Assembly (NCBI GenBank): GCA_023402175.1
Contig: JAEXCN010000485.1
Location: 1 to 44,027, forward strand
Direction: 5' to 3'
Source of the DNA: Pseudomonadota bacterium
GTDB taxonomy: Bacteria > Myxococcota_A > Polyangia > Polyangiales > Polyangiaceae
Length of the DNA stretch: 44,027 nt
The notes below the pieces were generated by a model. The model was given only the letters and a program-made list of their open reading frames with translations. It was not told the origin of the DNA and made no database searches. A program made the translations under genes and the position numbers. The first letter of the stretch is position 1; every line of letters begins with the position of its first letter. Below are positions 32,239 to 40,983 of this stretch, piece after piece.

Positions 32239-33726
32239 TCAGCGCTTCGGGATCGCGATCGTCTCGATGACCGAACCGTCGCGACGGTACGCCTTCCACG
32301 TCATCGACGTGGCGTCGACCTTGAGGATGGCGAAGCCGTTCGTCTTCTCGGCGGTCTGGATCCAGGGCTCTCTCGCCGCGAGATCGTAGAGGGGAGCGCC
32401 GCCTCCGCCGAAGTTGAAGAAGCGCGTCCCGCCAGCGGCCTCCGTGGTCACCTCGGTCGTGCCTGCCATGATCGGCTTCGTCGATTCATAGCTATGCACG
32501 TGACCGGCGATGTCGATGTCGACCCGGTACTGCGCGAACAGCGGTCCCCACTGCGAGCGGAGGTTCGTGTCCGAGCTGTGCCCGCTCGAGATCGTGTACA
32601 TCGGCTTGTGATGCATCGTCGCGACGAACGGCGTCCGCGTGCGATCGACCGCCTTCAGCGTGGCATCGAGGAACTGCTTCTCCGCACCAGAGAGCTGGCT
32701 CGACGACGAGACCGTGTCGTTGAGCACGACGAAGCGAACGGGGCCGTACGTCGTCGCGAACCACTGTTCGACCTGCGCGGCTGCGCCGCCGTGATCCGGA
32801 AGCGCGAACTGCTGGAAGTAGAGCTCGTCGAGCGCTTCATGGTTGCCGTGGGCCCATAGCCCCGGAAGCTCCGCGAACAGATCCGGCGCCGACTCGAACA
32901 GCTGATCCCATTGGGCCTGCTCTCCGCCGTTCGCGACGGCATCGCCCGAGAGCACCATCGCCGTCGGCCCCTGCGCGAGCGCGCTCGAAGCCATGCTTCC
33001 CCAGACCGAGGGATTCGAGCGCGTGTCGCCTCCGACGAGGATCTTCACCTCGGTCGGCGCGTCGGGCGCCGTCGTCACCTTGTGGACCTTCGAGCGCGCC
33101 GCGGCGCCGCCGGCGTCGTAATAGAACGTCTTTCCCGGCGCGAGCCCGCAGAGGTGCACCTCGTGCTGCCGGCGTCCTCCACCTGCGGCGAACGAGAAGC
33201 CGTGCGCGATCTTGTCGAGCTTGTCGGGAGCATCGCCGAAGCGGACCTCGGTCTGCTTCGTGTCCGCATCGGTCGCCCACTGGATCACGACGGACGTCGC
33301 AGCGTTGCCGGCGATCGTGAGGTGGAGGTTTCGCGGCTTCGGCGTGCTGCCCGCGGCGGGATCATGGAAGATCGCTGCAGGGTTCGCCGGGCTCACTTGC
33401 CGGATCGCGTAACCGCACTTGTACGCGGTGTACGGGAACGCGACGGCGCCCGTCTCGGTCGGAGGCGCCCACGGCGAGATCGGCTCCGCATCGACGGGAT
33501 CGCTTTTTCCGTCGCCGCCATCGCTCGCGGCGTCCGGCGCGCTCGGATCACTCGGCGCGCTCGGCTCACCCGGCGCGCTCGGCTCACCCGGCGCGCTCGC
33601 CGTCGGCGGTGTCTCTTGGGGCGTCGCCCCAGGAGGCGAGAGCTCGCCGTCCTTCGACTTGGACGTGGAGCACGCACTGATGAGCGCGAGGAGGATCGTG
33701 GAGCGAACGGTGGACTCTAACCTCAT
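32239..33726 (-). CDS. Purple-acid-phosphatase-like metallophosphoesterase lipoprotein
   Basis: A 495-residue protein. The ATG at 33726 has AAGGGA five bases upstream and starts a lipoprotein signal (MRLESTVRSTILLALISAC, Cys 19). Residues 20-90 are an acidic linker with Pro-Ser-Ala-Pro-Gly-Glu repeats. About 135-240 is a fibronectin-like N-terminal domain (PRNLHLTIAGNAATSVVIQW, KTFYYDAGG). The catalytic domain follows with all purple-acid-phosphatase motifs: GGDTRS, SGDAVANGG, HGNHEA, MHHKPM and GHVHSYE. It should hydrolyse phosphomonoesters or anhydrides outside the inner membrane with a two-metal centre. It lies 2 kb from the VTC operon but is on the other strand. Its substrate is open. Confidence 0.9.
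   Translation of the reverse strand: MRLESTVRSTILLALISACSTSKSKDGELSPPGATPQETPPTASAPGEPSAPGEPSAPSDPSAPDAASDGGDGKSDPVDAEPISPWAPPTETGAVAFPYTAYKCGYAIRQVSPANPAAIFHDPAAGSTPKPRNLHLTIAGNAATSVVIQWATDADTKQTEVRFGDAPDKLDKIAHGFSFAAGGGRRQHEVHLCGLAPGKTFYYDAGGAAARSKVHKVTTAPDAPTEVKILVGGDTRSNPSVWGSMASSALAQGPTAMVLSGDAVANGGEQAQWDQLFESAPDLFAELPGLWAHGNHEALDELYFQQFALPDHGGAAAQVEQWFATTYGPVRFVVLNDTVSSSSQLSGAEKQFLDATLKAVDRTRTPFVATMHHKPMYTISSGHSSDTNLRSQWGPLFAQYRVDIDIAGHVHSYESTKPIMAGTTEVTTEAAGGTRFFNFGGGGAPLYDLAAREPWIQTAEKTNGFAILKVDATSMTWKAYRRDGSVIETIAIPKR
33554..33599. repeat. 18-bp tandem repeat coding for a Pro-Ser-Ala-Pro-Gly-Glu linker
   Basis: Two perfect 18-base units (33554-33571 and 33572-33589) and a further ten bases of the same sequence, preceded by a degenerate copy, encode the linker of the phosphatase lipoprotein. 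Such repeats vary in copy number by slippage, so linker length may differ among strains. Confidence 0.7.
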
Positions 33727-33940
33727 GCGCGTTCCCTTCGTGCGTGCGGGTTGGTCGCGTGCTCGCGACGCTCTCGCGATAGCTGCACGCGCTGCATCGA
33801 CCAAGCTCGCAGTGCCCATTCCGAAAGGTGAGCCGCACGTTTCCGTCCCTTCCCGCTCGTGCGAGCGGACACTTCCATCGAGAGTGCGTCTCATCGATCG
33901 CAAGCTCTGCATTTCGAGGACCGCGCTCGAGCCGCGCCCC

Positions 33941-33946
33941 TATACT
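33941..33946 (+). promoter_or_regulatory. Candidate -10 box (TATACT) for the acyl-CoA synthetase gene
   Basis: TATACT, five of six matches to the sigma-70 consensus, ends eight bases before the ATG at 33955. There is no Shine-Dalgarno. This is the best of the leaderless-type boxes in the window. Confidence 0.4.
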
Positions 33947-33954
33947 TCGACGCC

Positions 33955-35766
33955 ATGGCGACCATGGTTCACGAAGTCCTGGGGGAGACGGCGAAGCGCT
34001 ATGGAGACCGGCCCGCGCTGCGTGTGAAGAGAGATGGCGGCTGGCGCACGACGACCTGGAGCGGCTACCTGCGCGACGTACGTCGGGCGGCGCGCGCGCT
34101 CATCGGTCTAGGCGTCCAGCCCGGCACGGGCGTATCGATCATCGGGTACAACTCGCCGGAGTGGCTCGTCGCGGACATCGGCGCGATCTTCGCGGGCGCC
34201 GTCCCCGCGGGGATCTACACGACGAACACGCCGGAGCAGGTGCGGTACATCACCGATCACTGCGAGGCGAAGGTCGCGTTCGCGGACAACGCGCAGCAGG
34301 TCGACAAGTTCGTCGTCGAGCAAGAGCGCATGCCGCGGCTCGAGGTCGTCGTTCAGATGCTCGGCAAGCCGGTACAGGCGAAGCACGGACGGCTTCGCGT
34401 GCTCGGCTGGACCGAATTCCTCGAGCTCGGTGACGAGACGCCCGAGAGCGAGCTCGAGTCGCGACTCGAGACGCAAAAGCCGGACGACGTGTGCACGCTC
34501 ATCTACACGTCGGGGACGACGGGCGACCCGAAGGCCGTCATGATCTCGCACACGAACCTCGTGTGGACGGCGCGCGCTGCAGCGACGAGCGTCAGGGCCG
34601 GACCGGACGACGTGCTCGTCAGCTACCTGCCGCTCAGTCACGTGGCCGAGCAGCTCCTGACGGTCCACACGCCGATGACGCTCGGTGCGCTCGTCTGCTT
34701 CGCCGAGAGCCTCGAGAAGCTCGGCGACGCGCTGCAGGAGATCCGCCCGACGGTCTTCCTCGGCGTGCCGCGCGTGTGGGAGAAGATCCAGGCGAAGATG
34801 GTCGCGGCGGGGGCGGCGAATCCTCCGCTCCGGAAGAAGATCGCTGCGTGGGCGCGCAAGGTCGGTCTCGCGGCGGGTTATGCCGAGCAGCGTGGCGAGG
34901 CGCGGCCGATCGTGCTGCCGATCGCGAAGAAGCTCGTGTTCGACAAGGTCCGACAGCGGCTCGGGCTCGATCGCGCACGCATCTGCATCACGAGCGCTGC
35001 GCCGATCTCGAAGGACACCCTCGAGTTCTTCCTCTCGCTCGGCATTCCCATCCTCGAGGTCTACGGGATGAGCGAGTGCACCGGCCCGGCGACGTTTTCA
35101 CCGCCGGACAACTACCGCACCGCAAAGTGCGGCCTCGTCCTTCCCGGCACCGAGCTGAAGATCGCCGAAGACGGCGAGGTCTGCATGCGCGGCCCGCACG
35201 TCTTCAAGGGCTATCTCAAGGATCCGGTCGCGACGAAGAATGCGATCGACGCCGAGGGCTGGCTCCATTCCGGAGACATCGGGACGTTCGACGACGCCGG
35301 CTTCCTCCAGATCACCGACCGGAAGAAGGACCTGCTCATCACCGCCGGCGGCGAGAACATCGCACCGCAGGTCCTCGAAGGTCAGCTCAAGTCGATCCCG
35401 GTCGTGGCCCAGGCGGTCGTCGTCGGTGACAGGAAGAAGTACCTCGCCGCGCTCGTCACCCTCGATCCCGAACGCGTGAAGGTGGAGGCCGAGGCCGCAG
35501 GAAGCCCGGCGAAGACGAGCGTCGAGGCCGCGAAGTGCAACGCGTTCCAGCGCCATCTGCAGAAGCAGATCGATCAGATGAACGAGAAGCTCGCGCGCGT
35601 GCAGACGATCAAAAGATTCGTGATCCTGCCGACGGAGCTCTCGATCGACGGCGGCGAGCTCACCCCCACGATGAAGGTCAAACGCAAGGCCGTGAACGAG
35701 AAGTACAGGGCCGAGATCGAGTCGATGTACGCCGAGGCCGCCGAGCCGATGGCGAGCGCCGTGTGA
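33955..35766 (+). CDS. Long-chain fatty-acid-CoA ligase (AMP-dependent synthetase)
   Basis: A 603-residue enzyme from the ATG at 33955. In-frame extension upstream overlaps the divergent lipoprotein gene and is not credible. The adenylation motifs are complete: IYTSGTTGDPKAVMISH (P-loop), YGMSECTGPATFSPP (A5), GWLHSGDIGTFDD (A7), DRKKDLLITAGGENIAP (A8) and the C-terminal catalytic Lys region GGELTPTMKVKRK (A10). The insertion between A5 and the C-terminal domain and the overall length match the FadD15/bubblegum group of long-chain acyl-CoA synthetases. It activates fatty acids to acyl-CoA in two steps through an acyl-adenylate, at the inner face of the membrane. Expression probably comes from the TATACT promoter. 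Confidence 0.93.
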   Translation: MATMVHEVLGETAKRYGDRPALRVKRDGGWRTTTWSGYLRDVRRAARALIGLGVQPGTGVSIIGYNSPEWLVADIGAIFAGAVPAGIYTTNTPEQVRYITDHCEAKVAFADNAQQVDKFVVEQERMPRLEVVVQMLGKPVQAKHGRLRVLGWTEFLELGDETPESELESRLETQKPDDVCTLIYTSGTTGDPKAVMISHTNLVWTARAAATSVRAGPDDVLVSYLPLSHVAEQLLTVHTPMTLGALVCFAESLEKLGDALQEIRPTVFLGVPRVWEKIQAKMVAAGAANPPLRKKIAAWARKVGLAAGYAEQRGEARPIVLPIAKKLVFDKVRQRLGLDRARICITSAAPISKDTLEFFLSLGIPILEVYGMSECTGPATFSPPDNYRTAKCGLVLPGTELKIAEDGEVCMRGPHVFKGYLKDPVATKNAIDAEGWLHSGDIGTFDDAGFLQITDRKKDLLITAGGENIAPQVLEGQLKSIPVVAQAVVVGDRKKYLAALVTLDPERVKVEAEAAGSPAKTSVEAAKCNAFQRHLQKQIDQMNEKLARVQTIKRFVILPTELSIDGGELTPTMKVKRKAVNEKYRAEIESMYAEAAEPMASAV

Positions 35767-35863
35767 GCGAGGTCTTCCTCACGCCTGGCGGCGGCGGCCG
35801 GCGCCTCGGTCCTCATCGACCCGCGGCGCAGGCGCGGCCGATCGCCTGGAAGTAGCCATCCGC

Positions 35864-35894
35864 GGGGAGCGCCCGCACGAAGCGCGCGCTCCCC
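35864..35894. terminator. Hairpin in a convergent intergenic region
   Basis: GGGGAGCGC (35864-35872) and GCGCTCCCC (35886-35894) form a perfect nine-base stem with a 13-base loop between two converging genes. It could serve as terminator for both. No T-run is present. Confidence 0.45.
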
Positions 35895-35909
35895 TCGATC
35901 AGCAGCGTC

Positions 35910-38543
35910 TCACTTCGGGCCGCCGCCCGACTCCTTGAGGCACGCGGCCGAGCAGCCGTCGCCGTTGAGGCGGTTGCCGTCGTCGCATTCCTCGTTCGGC
36001 TGCTTGATGCCGTCGCCGCAGCGCGGTCCGAGCGTGCACTCCGTCGTGCAGGAGTCGTAGGCGCCCGAGCTCGTGTTCGCCGCGCCCCTGTCACACTGCT
36101 CGAAGGGGAAGTCGACGACGCCGTCTCCACACGAGCGAGGCTTCTTGCAGCTCGGTGCGCAGTCCGTCGGCCCCGGGTGCTTCACGTACGGCGAGATGTT
36201 GAAGCCGTTGTCGCATTCCTCGCCGAATTCGTCCTGCGCGATTCCGTCACCGCAGCGCGGCCCGGGCGTGCACGTGGCCGTGCATTTCCCGTAGCCGCCG
36301 GTGTTGTTCGCGGTTCCGTCGTCGCACCTCTCGCCGTACGCGCCCTGGACGATGCCGTCGCCGCAATACGCCGGCATCTTGCAGCTCGGCGCGCACTTGG
36401 TCGTGCTCTGCGTCGGCGTCCACGACGTGAGGTTCGTTCCGTCGTCGCACTCCTCGGGCGGCGACGTCAGCGTCTTGTCACCACAGTACGGCCCGAGCTT
36501 GCAGTCGAGTCGACACGAGCCGTAGGCGCCGGAGTTCGTGTTCGCGTTGCCCTGGTCGCATTGCTCTTCGCGCGTCTTGATCCCGTCGCCGCAGACGTTC
36601 GAGCAGACGGACGTCTTCTTCACGAAGCCGCGAAGCGTGAGCCAGAAGTTCGAAGCATCGGTGTGTCGCTCCGCGTGGAAGAGGGCGATCTCGTAGACGT
36701 GCTTGTCGACGAGGCCGAGCTGCGCCGCCTTCGTCGGATTGAGGATGAACGAGCTCTCGAGCCGGCCGTGCAGACCACCCAAGTCGAGGGCGAGCTTGCC
36801 GTTCACGAAGACCCAGACGTCGTCATCGCCGCTGAACTTCAGCTCGGGCGACTTGCTCGCGTCGTACGTGAACGCGAAGCGGAGCTCCGTCGTGAACGCG
36901 TAGTTGTGCGACTTCTTCTGGTTGCCCCAGCCCTTGTCGTCGAGCGGATAGAAGCCTCCGCGCGTCTTGTACGGCTCCGCGACTTGGCTATCGAACGAGT
37001 ACGAGTAGTCGCCGGGCGTCCCCGAGCGCGTCAGCCGGATCTGCGTGCCGTCGATCCGCTGGCCACGGGCGACGCCGCTGACCTTGATGTCCTTGTACCA
37101 GTCGGTGAAGTCCGTCGCCGACGTGAGCTGCTGGCCGCACGCTCCGTTACCGTCCACTCCGGCCGGATCGGTCCCGACGCCGTTCCATCGGAACGCAGGG
37201 ACGCCGCTCGCGAGCGTGGGCTGGACGAGACCGAACGAGACGACGCTGCACGAATACGTCTCGAAGTCTGGATGGCTCACGTTGTCGGAGCTGCTGTACA
37301 TCTTGAAATCGCGGAGGACGATCGGGATGTCGATGGAGGGCGGATCCGGCGCGACGACCGCGTCGCACGCGTAGCCCTGCTCGATCTTGCAGTCGCTCGA
37401 GCAGCCGTCGCCGTTGCGCCGGTTCCCGTCGTCGCACTGCTCGTCGATCACGCCGTCGCCGTTCCCGTCGAAGTCGAAGAGGAGGCCGTCACCGCAGCGC
37501 GACTGGCACGTGCCGTTCGGGCAATTCGGCTCCCACTGGCAATCGGGCGAGCAGCCGTCGAGCGCCTTGTTGTTGCCGTCGTCGCACTGCTCAGTGCCCT
37601 CGGGGGTTCCGCCGTTGCCGCAGATCGTCTTCGTGCAGGGCTGACCCGGCGTGGTGCACTGCCAGTTCACGATCGTCGTGCTGCCCTGGGTGCTCCCGCT
37701 CGGGTTGACGGTCACCGTCGTCGTCTGGAGCTTGCACTTCGAGCTGCAGCCGTCGTTGTCTTTCGTGTTCCCGTCGTCGCACTCCTCGGCGCCGGCGACG
37801 TAGCCGTCACCGCAAGCGGCCGCGTTGCACGAGACGTTGGCGACGGGGCAGACCCAGCCGGGCTCGATGATACACGTCGCCGAGCAGCCATCGCCGGAGA
37901 GCTTGTTGCCGTCGTCGCACTGCTCGGTGCCGGTGATCGAGCCGTCACCGCAGACCATCGTCGACACGCAGGGCTGACCCGGCGTCGGGCACACCCAGCT
38001 CGCCTCGACCGCCTTGCAGTCGAGTGAGCAGCCGTCGTTCGGGGTGACGTTGCCGTCGTCGCAAGCCTCGCCCGGATCGATCACGCCGTCTCCGCAGGCC
38101 GGATCCTTCGGCGGCGGAGTGCACCCGCCGTCCGTCAGACCCGCGTCGATGAGCGCGCTGCAGTCGCGAACGTCGACGCACATGCTTCCGAATGCACATG
38201 CCCAGTACGGCGCCTCGATCTGACACGTCGCGGAGCAGCCGTCGCCCGGCGTCGTGTTGCCGTCATCGCAGCTCTCGCCGAGGCCGGCCTTGCCGTCGCC
38301 ACAAACGCCGGGCGGAAGGCATGCAGCAGGATCGGCATCGCAGTCGATGGCGGCGGCATCGCCCGGCCCAGCGTCGATCGCCTCGCTGGCGTCGTCGATC
38401 TCGACGAACGATCCCGGAGGCATCGAGCCCGACGAGCTTCCGTCGTCCTCACCCGGCTTGAAGGTCGAATTCTCGCTGTCGCCCGAGCAGGCCTGAGCAA
38501 TCAATCCAAACAAAAGAAGCGTCGCAACGACGACGTTACGCAT
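35910..38543 (-). CDS. DUF4215 / fibro-slime domain lipoprotein
   Basis: An 877-residue protein with GGGAGA five bases before the ATG at 38543 and a lipoprotein signal (MRNVVVATLLLFGLIAQAC). Twelve cysteine-rich DUF4215 repeats of the form CGDGxxxxxExCDDGNxxxxDGCSxxC occur, six before and six after a central domain. The central part (about residues 395-640) is a fibro-slime/PA14-like module, with DFKMYSSSDNVSHPDFE near its start and FSGDDDVWVFVNGKLALDL and GGLHGRLESSFIL near its end. The first two N-terminal repeats and the last repeat are canonical. Repeats 7-11 are divergent, with longer inserts (for example CDQGNANTNSGAYGSC). Fibro-slime domains were named from Fibrobacter and Dictyostelium adhesion proteins. 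Carbohydrate binding or cell-surface adhesion is the reasonable guess. Calcium-like binding sites are suggested by DGNGDGVIDE. Confidence 0.9.
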   Translation of the reverse strand: MRNVVVATLLLFGLIAQACSGDSENSTFKPGEDDGSSSGSMPPGSFVEIDDASEAIDAGPGDAAAIDCDADPAACLPPGVCGDGKAGLGESCDDGNTTPGDGCSATCQIEAPYWACAFGSMCVDVRDCSALIDAGLTDGGCTPPPKDPACGDGVIDPGEACDDGNVTPNDGCSLDCKAVEASWVCPTPGQPCVSTMVCGDGSITGTEQCDDGNKLSGDGCSATCIIEPGWVCPVANVSCNAAACGDGYVAGAEECDDGNTKDNDGCSSKCKLQTTTVTVNPSGSTQGSTTIVNWQCTTPGQPCTKTICGNGGTPEGTEQCDDGNNKALDGCSPDCQWEPNCPNGTCQSRCGDGLLFDFDGNGDGVIDEQCDDGNRRNGDGCSSDCKIEQGYACDAVVAPDPPSIDIPIVLRDFKMYSSSDNVSHPDFETYSCSVVSFGLVQPTLASGVPAFRWNGVGTDPAGVDGNGACGQQLTSATDFTDWYKDIKVSGVARGQRIDGTQIRLTRSGTPGDYSYSFDSQVAEPYKTRGGFYPLDDKGWGNQKKSHNYAFTTELRFAFTYDASKSPELKFSGDDDVWVFVNGKLALDLGGLHGRLESSFILNPTKAAQLGLVDKHVYEIALFHAERHTDASNFWLTLRGFVKKTSVCSNVCGDGIKTREEQCDQGNANTNSGAYGSCRLDCKLGPYCGDKTLTSPPEECDDGTNLTSWTPTQSTTKCAPSCKMPAYCGDGIVQGAYGERCDDGTANNTGGYGKCTATCTPGPRCGDGIAQDEFGEECDNGFNISPYVKHPGPTDCAPSCKKPRSCGDGVVDFPFEQCDRGAANTSSGAYDSCTTECTLGPRCGDGIKQPNEECDDGNRLNGDGCSAACLKESGGGPK

Positions 38544-38748
38544 GAAGTTCTCCCAGTCGTGGCCGATATCGGAGCTGCAAGCGGTGTGAAGCTGCTTCGC
38601 TCAGAAATCTCCTATTTCATCAAATACGTCATTTTCGCGTCCGCTCCTAGATGGTGCGCGCCGATCCGCCGAGGCTGTGTGTGCTGATCCCGCACCAAAT
38701 TCTCGGCGGATAGATCCTCCGGGAGGCACGCGCGTCTGTGGGGGACCG
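38544..38748. other. Divergent intergenic region with an AT-rich patch
   Basis: About 205 bases between the fibro-slime gene (minus) and the coiled-coil gene (plus). Bases 38606-38636 are clearly more AT-rich than the rest and are the likely promoter site for one or both directions. I cannot fix -10/-35 elements. Confidence 0.4.
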
Positions 38749-39450
38749 ATGACGTCGCCCTACCGGAACGAGATCGACGCCCTCCGCGAACGCAAGGAGT
38801 CCCTCGAGCAAGAGCTCCAGCGCCTCAGGCAGGAGAGCGCGCAGCTCGAGGCGCTGCGATCACGCGAGCACGAGATCGAACGAGAGCTCGCGTCCGTCGC
38901 GCAGAAGCTCGGCGCCAATGCTGCGCGGCGGTCGCTCCCGATGCTCGATCAGGTCCGCGTCGCGAGCCCGTGCAGCGCGAGCTGGGACGAGATGCTCGGC
39001 GATGGACGCGTGCGCTTCTGCACGAGCTGCGATAAGAACGTCTACAACCTGTCTGCGATGCCGCGCGAGGAGGCCGAGCGCTTGCTCCAGGAGCGCATCG
39101 GTGGCGAGCTCTGCGTGCGCTTCCATCAGCGCGCGGACGGGACGATCCTCACGGAAGACTGCCCTGTCGGCGTGAAGAAGAAGCGTCGCAAGAAGCTGGC
39201 GCTCGCAGTTGCGGGCGCCGGCGCGATGGCGTTCGCGGCGACGTCGATGATGCTCCCGCGCGCGACGACCGGCATCGTGATGGTCCAGGGCGGGATGGAG
39301 CCGATGATGGGCACGTCCACAGAGCCGATGCCTGCGCCGCCGGAGCCGATCCCGGCGGTCATGGGCACGGTCACGGCGACGCCAGCCCCGCCGCCGGCGC
39401 CGCCTGCGAAGATGGGACGCCCGATGATCGGCTCGAAGAACGCGCGCTGA
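38749..39450 (+). CDS. Coiled-coil protein with CxxC domain and membrane segment
   Basis: A 233-residue protein. The ATG at 38749 follows GGGGGA. Residues 5-60 are a heptad-rich coiled coil (NEIDALRERKESLEQELQRL). Residues 75-140 form a compact domain seen repeatedly in myxobacteria: SPCSASWDEMLGDGRVRFC, then TSCDKNVYNLSAM, ELCVRFHQRADG and TEDCPVG, with four to five Cys that could bind a metal or form disulfides. A basic KKKRRKK stretch (about 142-148) precedes one transmembrane helix (about 150-168) and a Pro/Met-rich tail. Topology is probably N-terminus inside. No function is known to me. Confidence 0.75.
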   Translation: MTSPYRNEIDALRERKESLEQELQRLRQESAQLEALRSREHEIERELASVAQKLGANAARRSLPMLDQVRVASPCSASWDEMLGDGRVRFCTSCDKNVYNLSAMPREEAERLLQERIGGELCVRFHQRADGTILTEDCPVGVKKKRRKKLALAVAGAGAMAFAATSMMLPRATTGIVMVQGGMEPMMGTSTEPMPAPPEPIPAVMGTVTATPAPPPAPPAKMGRPMIGSKNAR

Positions 39451-39462
39451 CGAGGAGGCGCT

Positions 39463-39699
39463 TCAGGGAGTCTTCGTCGTGAGCTTGTCGACGGCGTGGA
39501 CCGGCGCGCCGTCACCCTTCATCAAGTGGGCGATCGCCCCGTAGACGAGGCGCTGGCTCTCGACCATGTTCTTGCCGGAGAACACCGGCGAGACGACCTG
39601 AATCGTGAAGTGACCGCCGCTGCCCCCGTCGACGACGACCTGGGCATCGGGGATCTTCTCGACGATGGCGCTGCGGATGGCTTCTTTCGTGTCGCTCAT
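39463..39699 (-). CDS. bolA: BolA-family protein
   Basis: A 78-residue BolA protein (MSDTKEAIRSAIVEKIPDAQ), with the conserved core HFTIQVVSPVFSGKNMVESQ and RLVYGAIAHLM and the His that binds iron-sulfur clusters in BolA-glutaredoxin heterodimers (HAVDKL near the C-terminus). It lies 14 bases downstream of the monothiol-glutaredoxin fusion gene on the same strand. BolA and CGFS glutaredoxins form complexes that hold a [2Fe-2S] cluster and act in iron sensing or cluster transfer. The co-location is strong evidence for that partnership here. Confidence 0.92.
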   Translation of the reverse strand: MSDTKEAIRSAIVEKIPDAQVVVDGGSGGHFTIQVVSPVFSGKNMVESQRLVYGAIAHLMKGDGAPVHAVDKLTTKTP

Positions 39700-39713
39700 G
39701 ATGATCGTGGCGC

Positions 39714-40634
39714 TCAGTAACGCGGCACCGCAGCGTCGACCTTCTGGGACCAGGCGTCGATGCCTCCCTCGAGGTTGTAGACCTGCTTGAAGCCTTCACG
39801 AAGGATGCGCTCCGCCGCATTCCGGCTGCGCATGCCGTGATGGCACATGAAGACGATGGGCGTGTCCTTCTCGAGCGCGAGCAGGGCCTTCTCGCCCTCC
39901 GAGTCGAGCGCACGCGCGCGATCGATCTTGGCCGTGTCGCGCTCCTCGTCGGTGCGGACGTCGAAGAGCTCGAACTTCTTGCCCTCGTCCATCCACTTCT
40001 TGAGCTCGGGTGCGGAGATGCTCTTCACGCGCGCCGGCTCGTTCGGGTTGTCGATGCGGAAAGCCCCTCCGTCCGGGGTCTCGACCCACGAAACCGTCAT
40101 GCCATCGGCCTTCGTCGCGCTCTGGCGGTCGAAGCAGATGGTGACGCCATTCGCGACGATCTCGATGTCGCCGGGCTTCTTCGGCCCGAAGTAGAGGTCG
40201 TACTGGAACTGCGGTCCGATCTCGAGGCGGAGGACGTCTCCGTTCCCTTCGTCGGCGCCCTTGATCGCCTTCACCGCACCTTCGTCGAGCGTCACCTTCG
40301 GCGGCGCGATGGGCTTGTCCTCGATCCCGAGCTTCTTCTGGAGATCGCCCGACGCGTACATCTCTTTGACGATGTCGCAGCCGCCGATGAACTCACCGTC
40401 GACGTAGAGCTGCGGGATCGTCGGCCAGCTCGAGTACTCCTTGATGCCCTCGCGGATGGCGGGGTCCTGGAGCACGTTGACCGTCTCGAACTTCGCGCCG
40501 GTCTCCTTGAGGATCTGAATGACCTGCGCCGAGAACCCGCACTGAGGGAAGTGCTTGTTGCCCTTCATGAACAGAAGGACCTTGTTCTTCTTGATGAGCT
40601 CGTCGAGCTGGTTCTTGACGGTGTCGGGGAGCAT
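39714..40634 (-). CDS. Fusion of monothiol glutaredoxin, IscA-like domain and rhodanese
   Basis: A 306-residue cytoplasmic protein from the ATG at 40634. An extension of 14 codons to 40676 is possible, and no ribosome site is clear for either. Residues 1-105 are a Grx4/GrxD-type glutaredoxin with CGFS at 32-35 and WPTIPQLYVDGEFIGGCDI. Residues about 113-200 follow the HesB/IscA fold (VTLDEGAVKAIKG, FQYDLYFGPKKPGDIEIVAN, GGAFRIDNPNEP), but the three cluster-binding Cys of IscA are missing. Residues 205-306 are a rhodanese domain with active-site CHHGMRS (Cys 264). The fusion joins glutathione-dependent cluster handling to sulfur transfer. With bolA following by 14 bases, this is probably a [2Fe-2S] assembly or regulation unit. 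Confidence 0.9.
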   Translation of the reverse strand: MLPDTVKNQLDELIKKNKVLLFMKGNKHFPQCGFSAQVIQILKETGAKFETVNVLQDPAIREGIKEYSSWPTIPQLYVDGEFIGGCDIVKEMYASGDLQKKLGIEDKPIAPPKVTLDEGAVKAIKGADEGNGDVLRLEIGPQFQYDLYFGPKKPGDIEIVANGVTICFDRQSATKADGMTVSWVETPDGGAFRIDNPNEPARVKSISAPELKKWMDEGKKFELFDVRTDEERDTAKIDRARALDSEGEKALLALEKDTPIVFMCHHGMRSRNAAERILREGFKQVYNLEGGIDAWSQKVDAAVPRY

Positions 40635-40983
40635 GGCTTTGCCCCGGCATTTGCCGCTGCCCCAGCGGCCCGTCAAGCCCCGCCTGTTCGGGCCCTCGGA
40701 ACGTGCAGCGTCGCGTGAATGCCCGCGCGATCGTCGCCTGCCCGGGCGAGCGTCCTTCGGTACGACCCACCTCCGCCTCGCCGACCGTCATGGGGATGAC
40801 GCCCCGTCGCGCTCCGGCGGCCGGCGGCTCCATCCGACGTTCACGCGGTTGACGGCCTCACGCCGGTGTCATGACGAACGAGCCACGTCCATGACGAGCG
40901 ACTCGCGAAATGCCGCAAATCGCGGGTTGGCAAGGTCGATGCATTCCCCTCGTCACCGCGCTGCGGTGCTGAAGGAGATGCCG
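40635..40983. other. 349-base divergent intergenic region with two spaced direct repeats
   Basis: No gene was found between the glutaredoxin-fusion gene (minus) and the proline-rich protein gene (plus). CATGACGAACGA (40870-40881) and CATGACGAGCGA (40890-40901) match at 11 of 12 positions and start 20 bases apart, about two helical turns. They could be tandem operator half-sites. Nothing else is recognisable. Confidence 0.35.

Noticed and set aside
35813..35909. Peptide-like C-terminal sequence after the fibro-slime gene on the minus strand
   Set aside because: It has no start of its own and is in a different frame from the preceding gene. Too short to support a frameshift claim.
36177..38027. 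Plus-strand frame of 616 codons opposite the fibro-slime gene
   Set aside because: Val/Arg/Ala-rich reflection of the Cys-rich repeats. No start site or homology.
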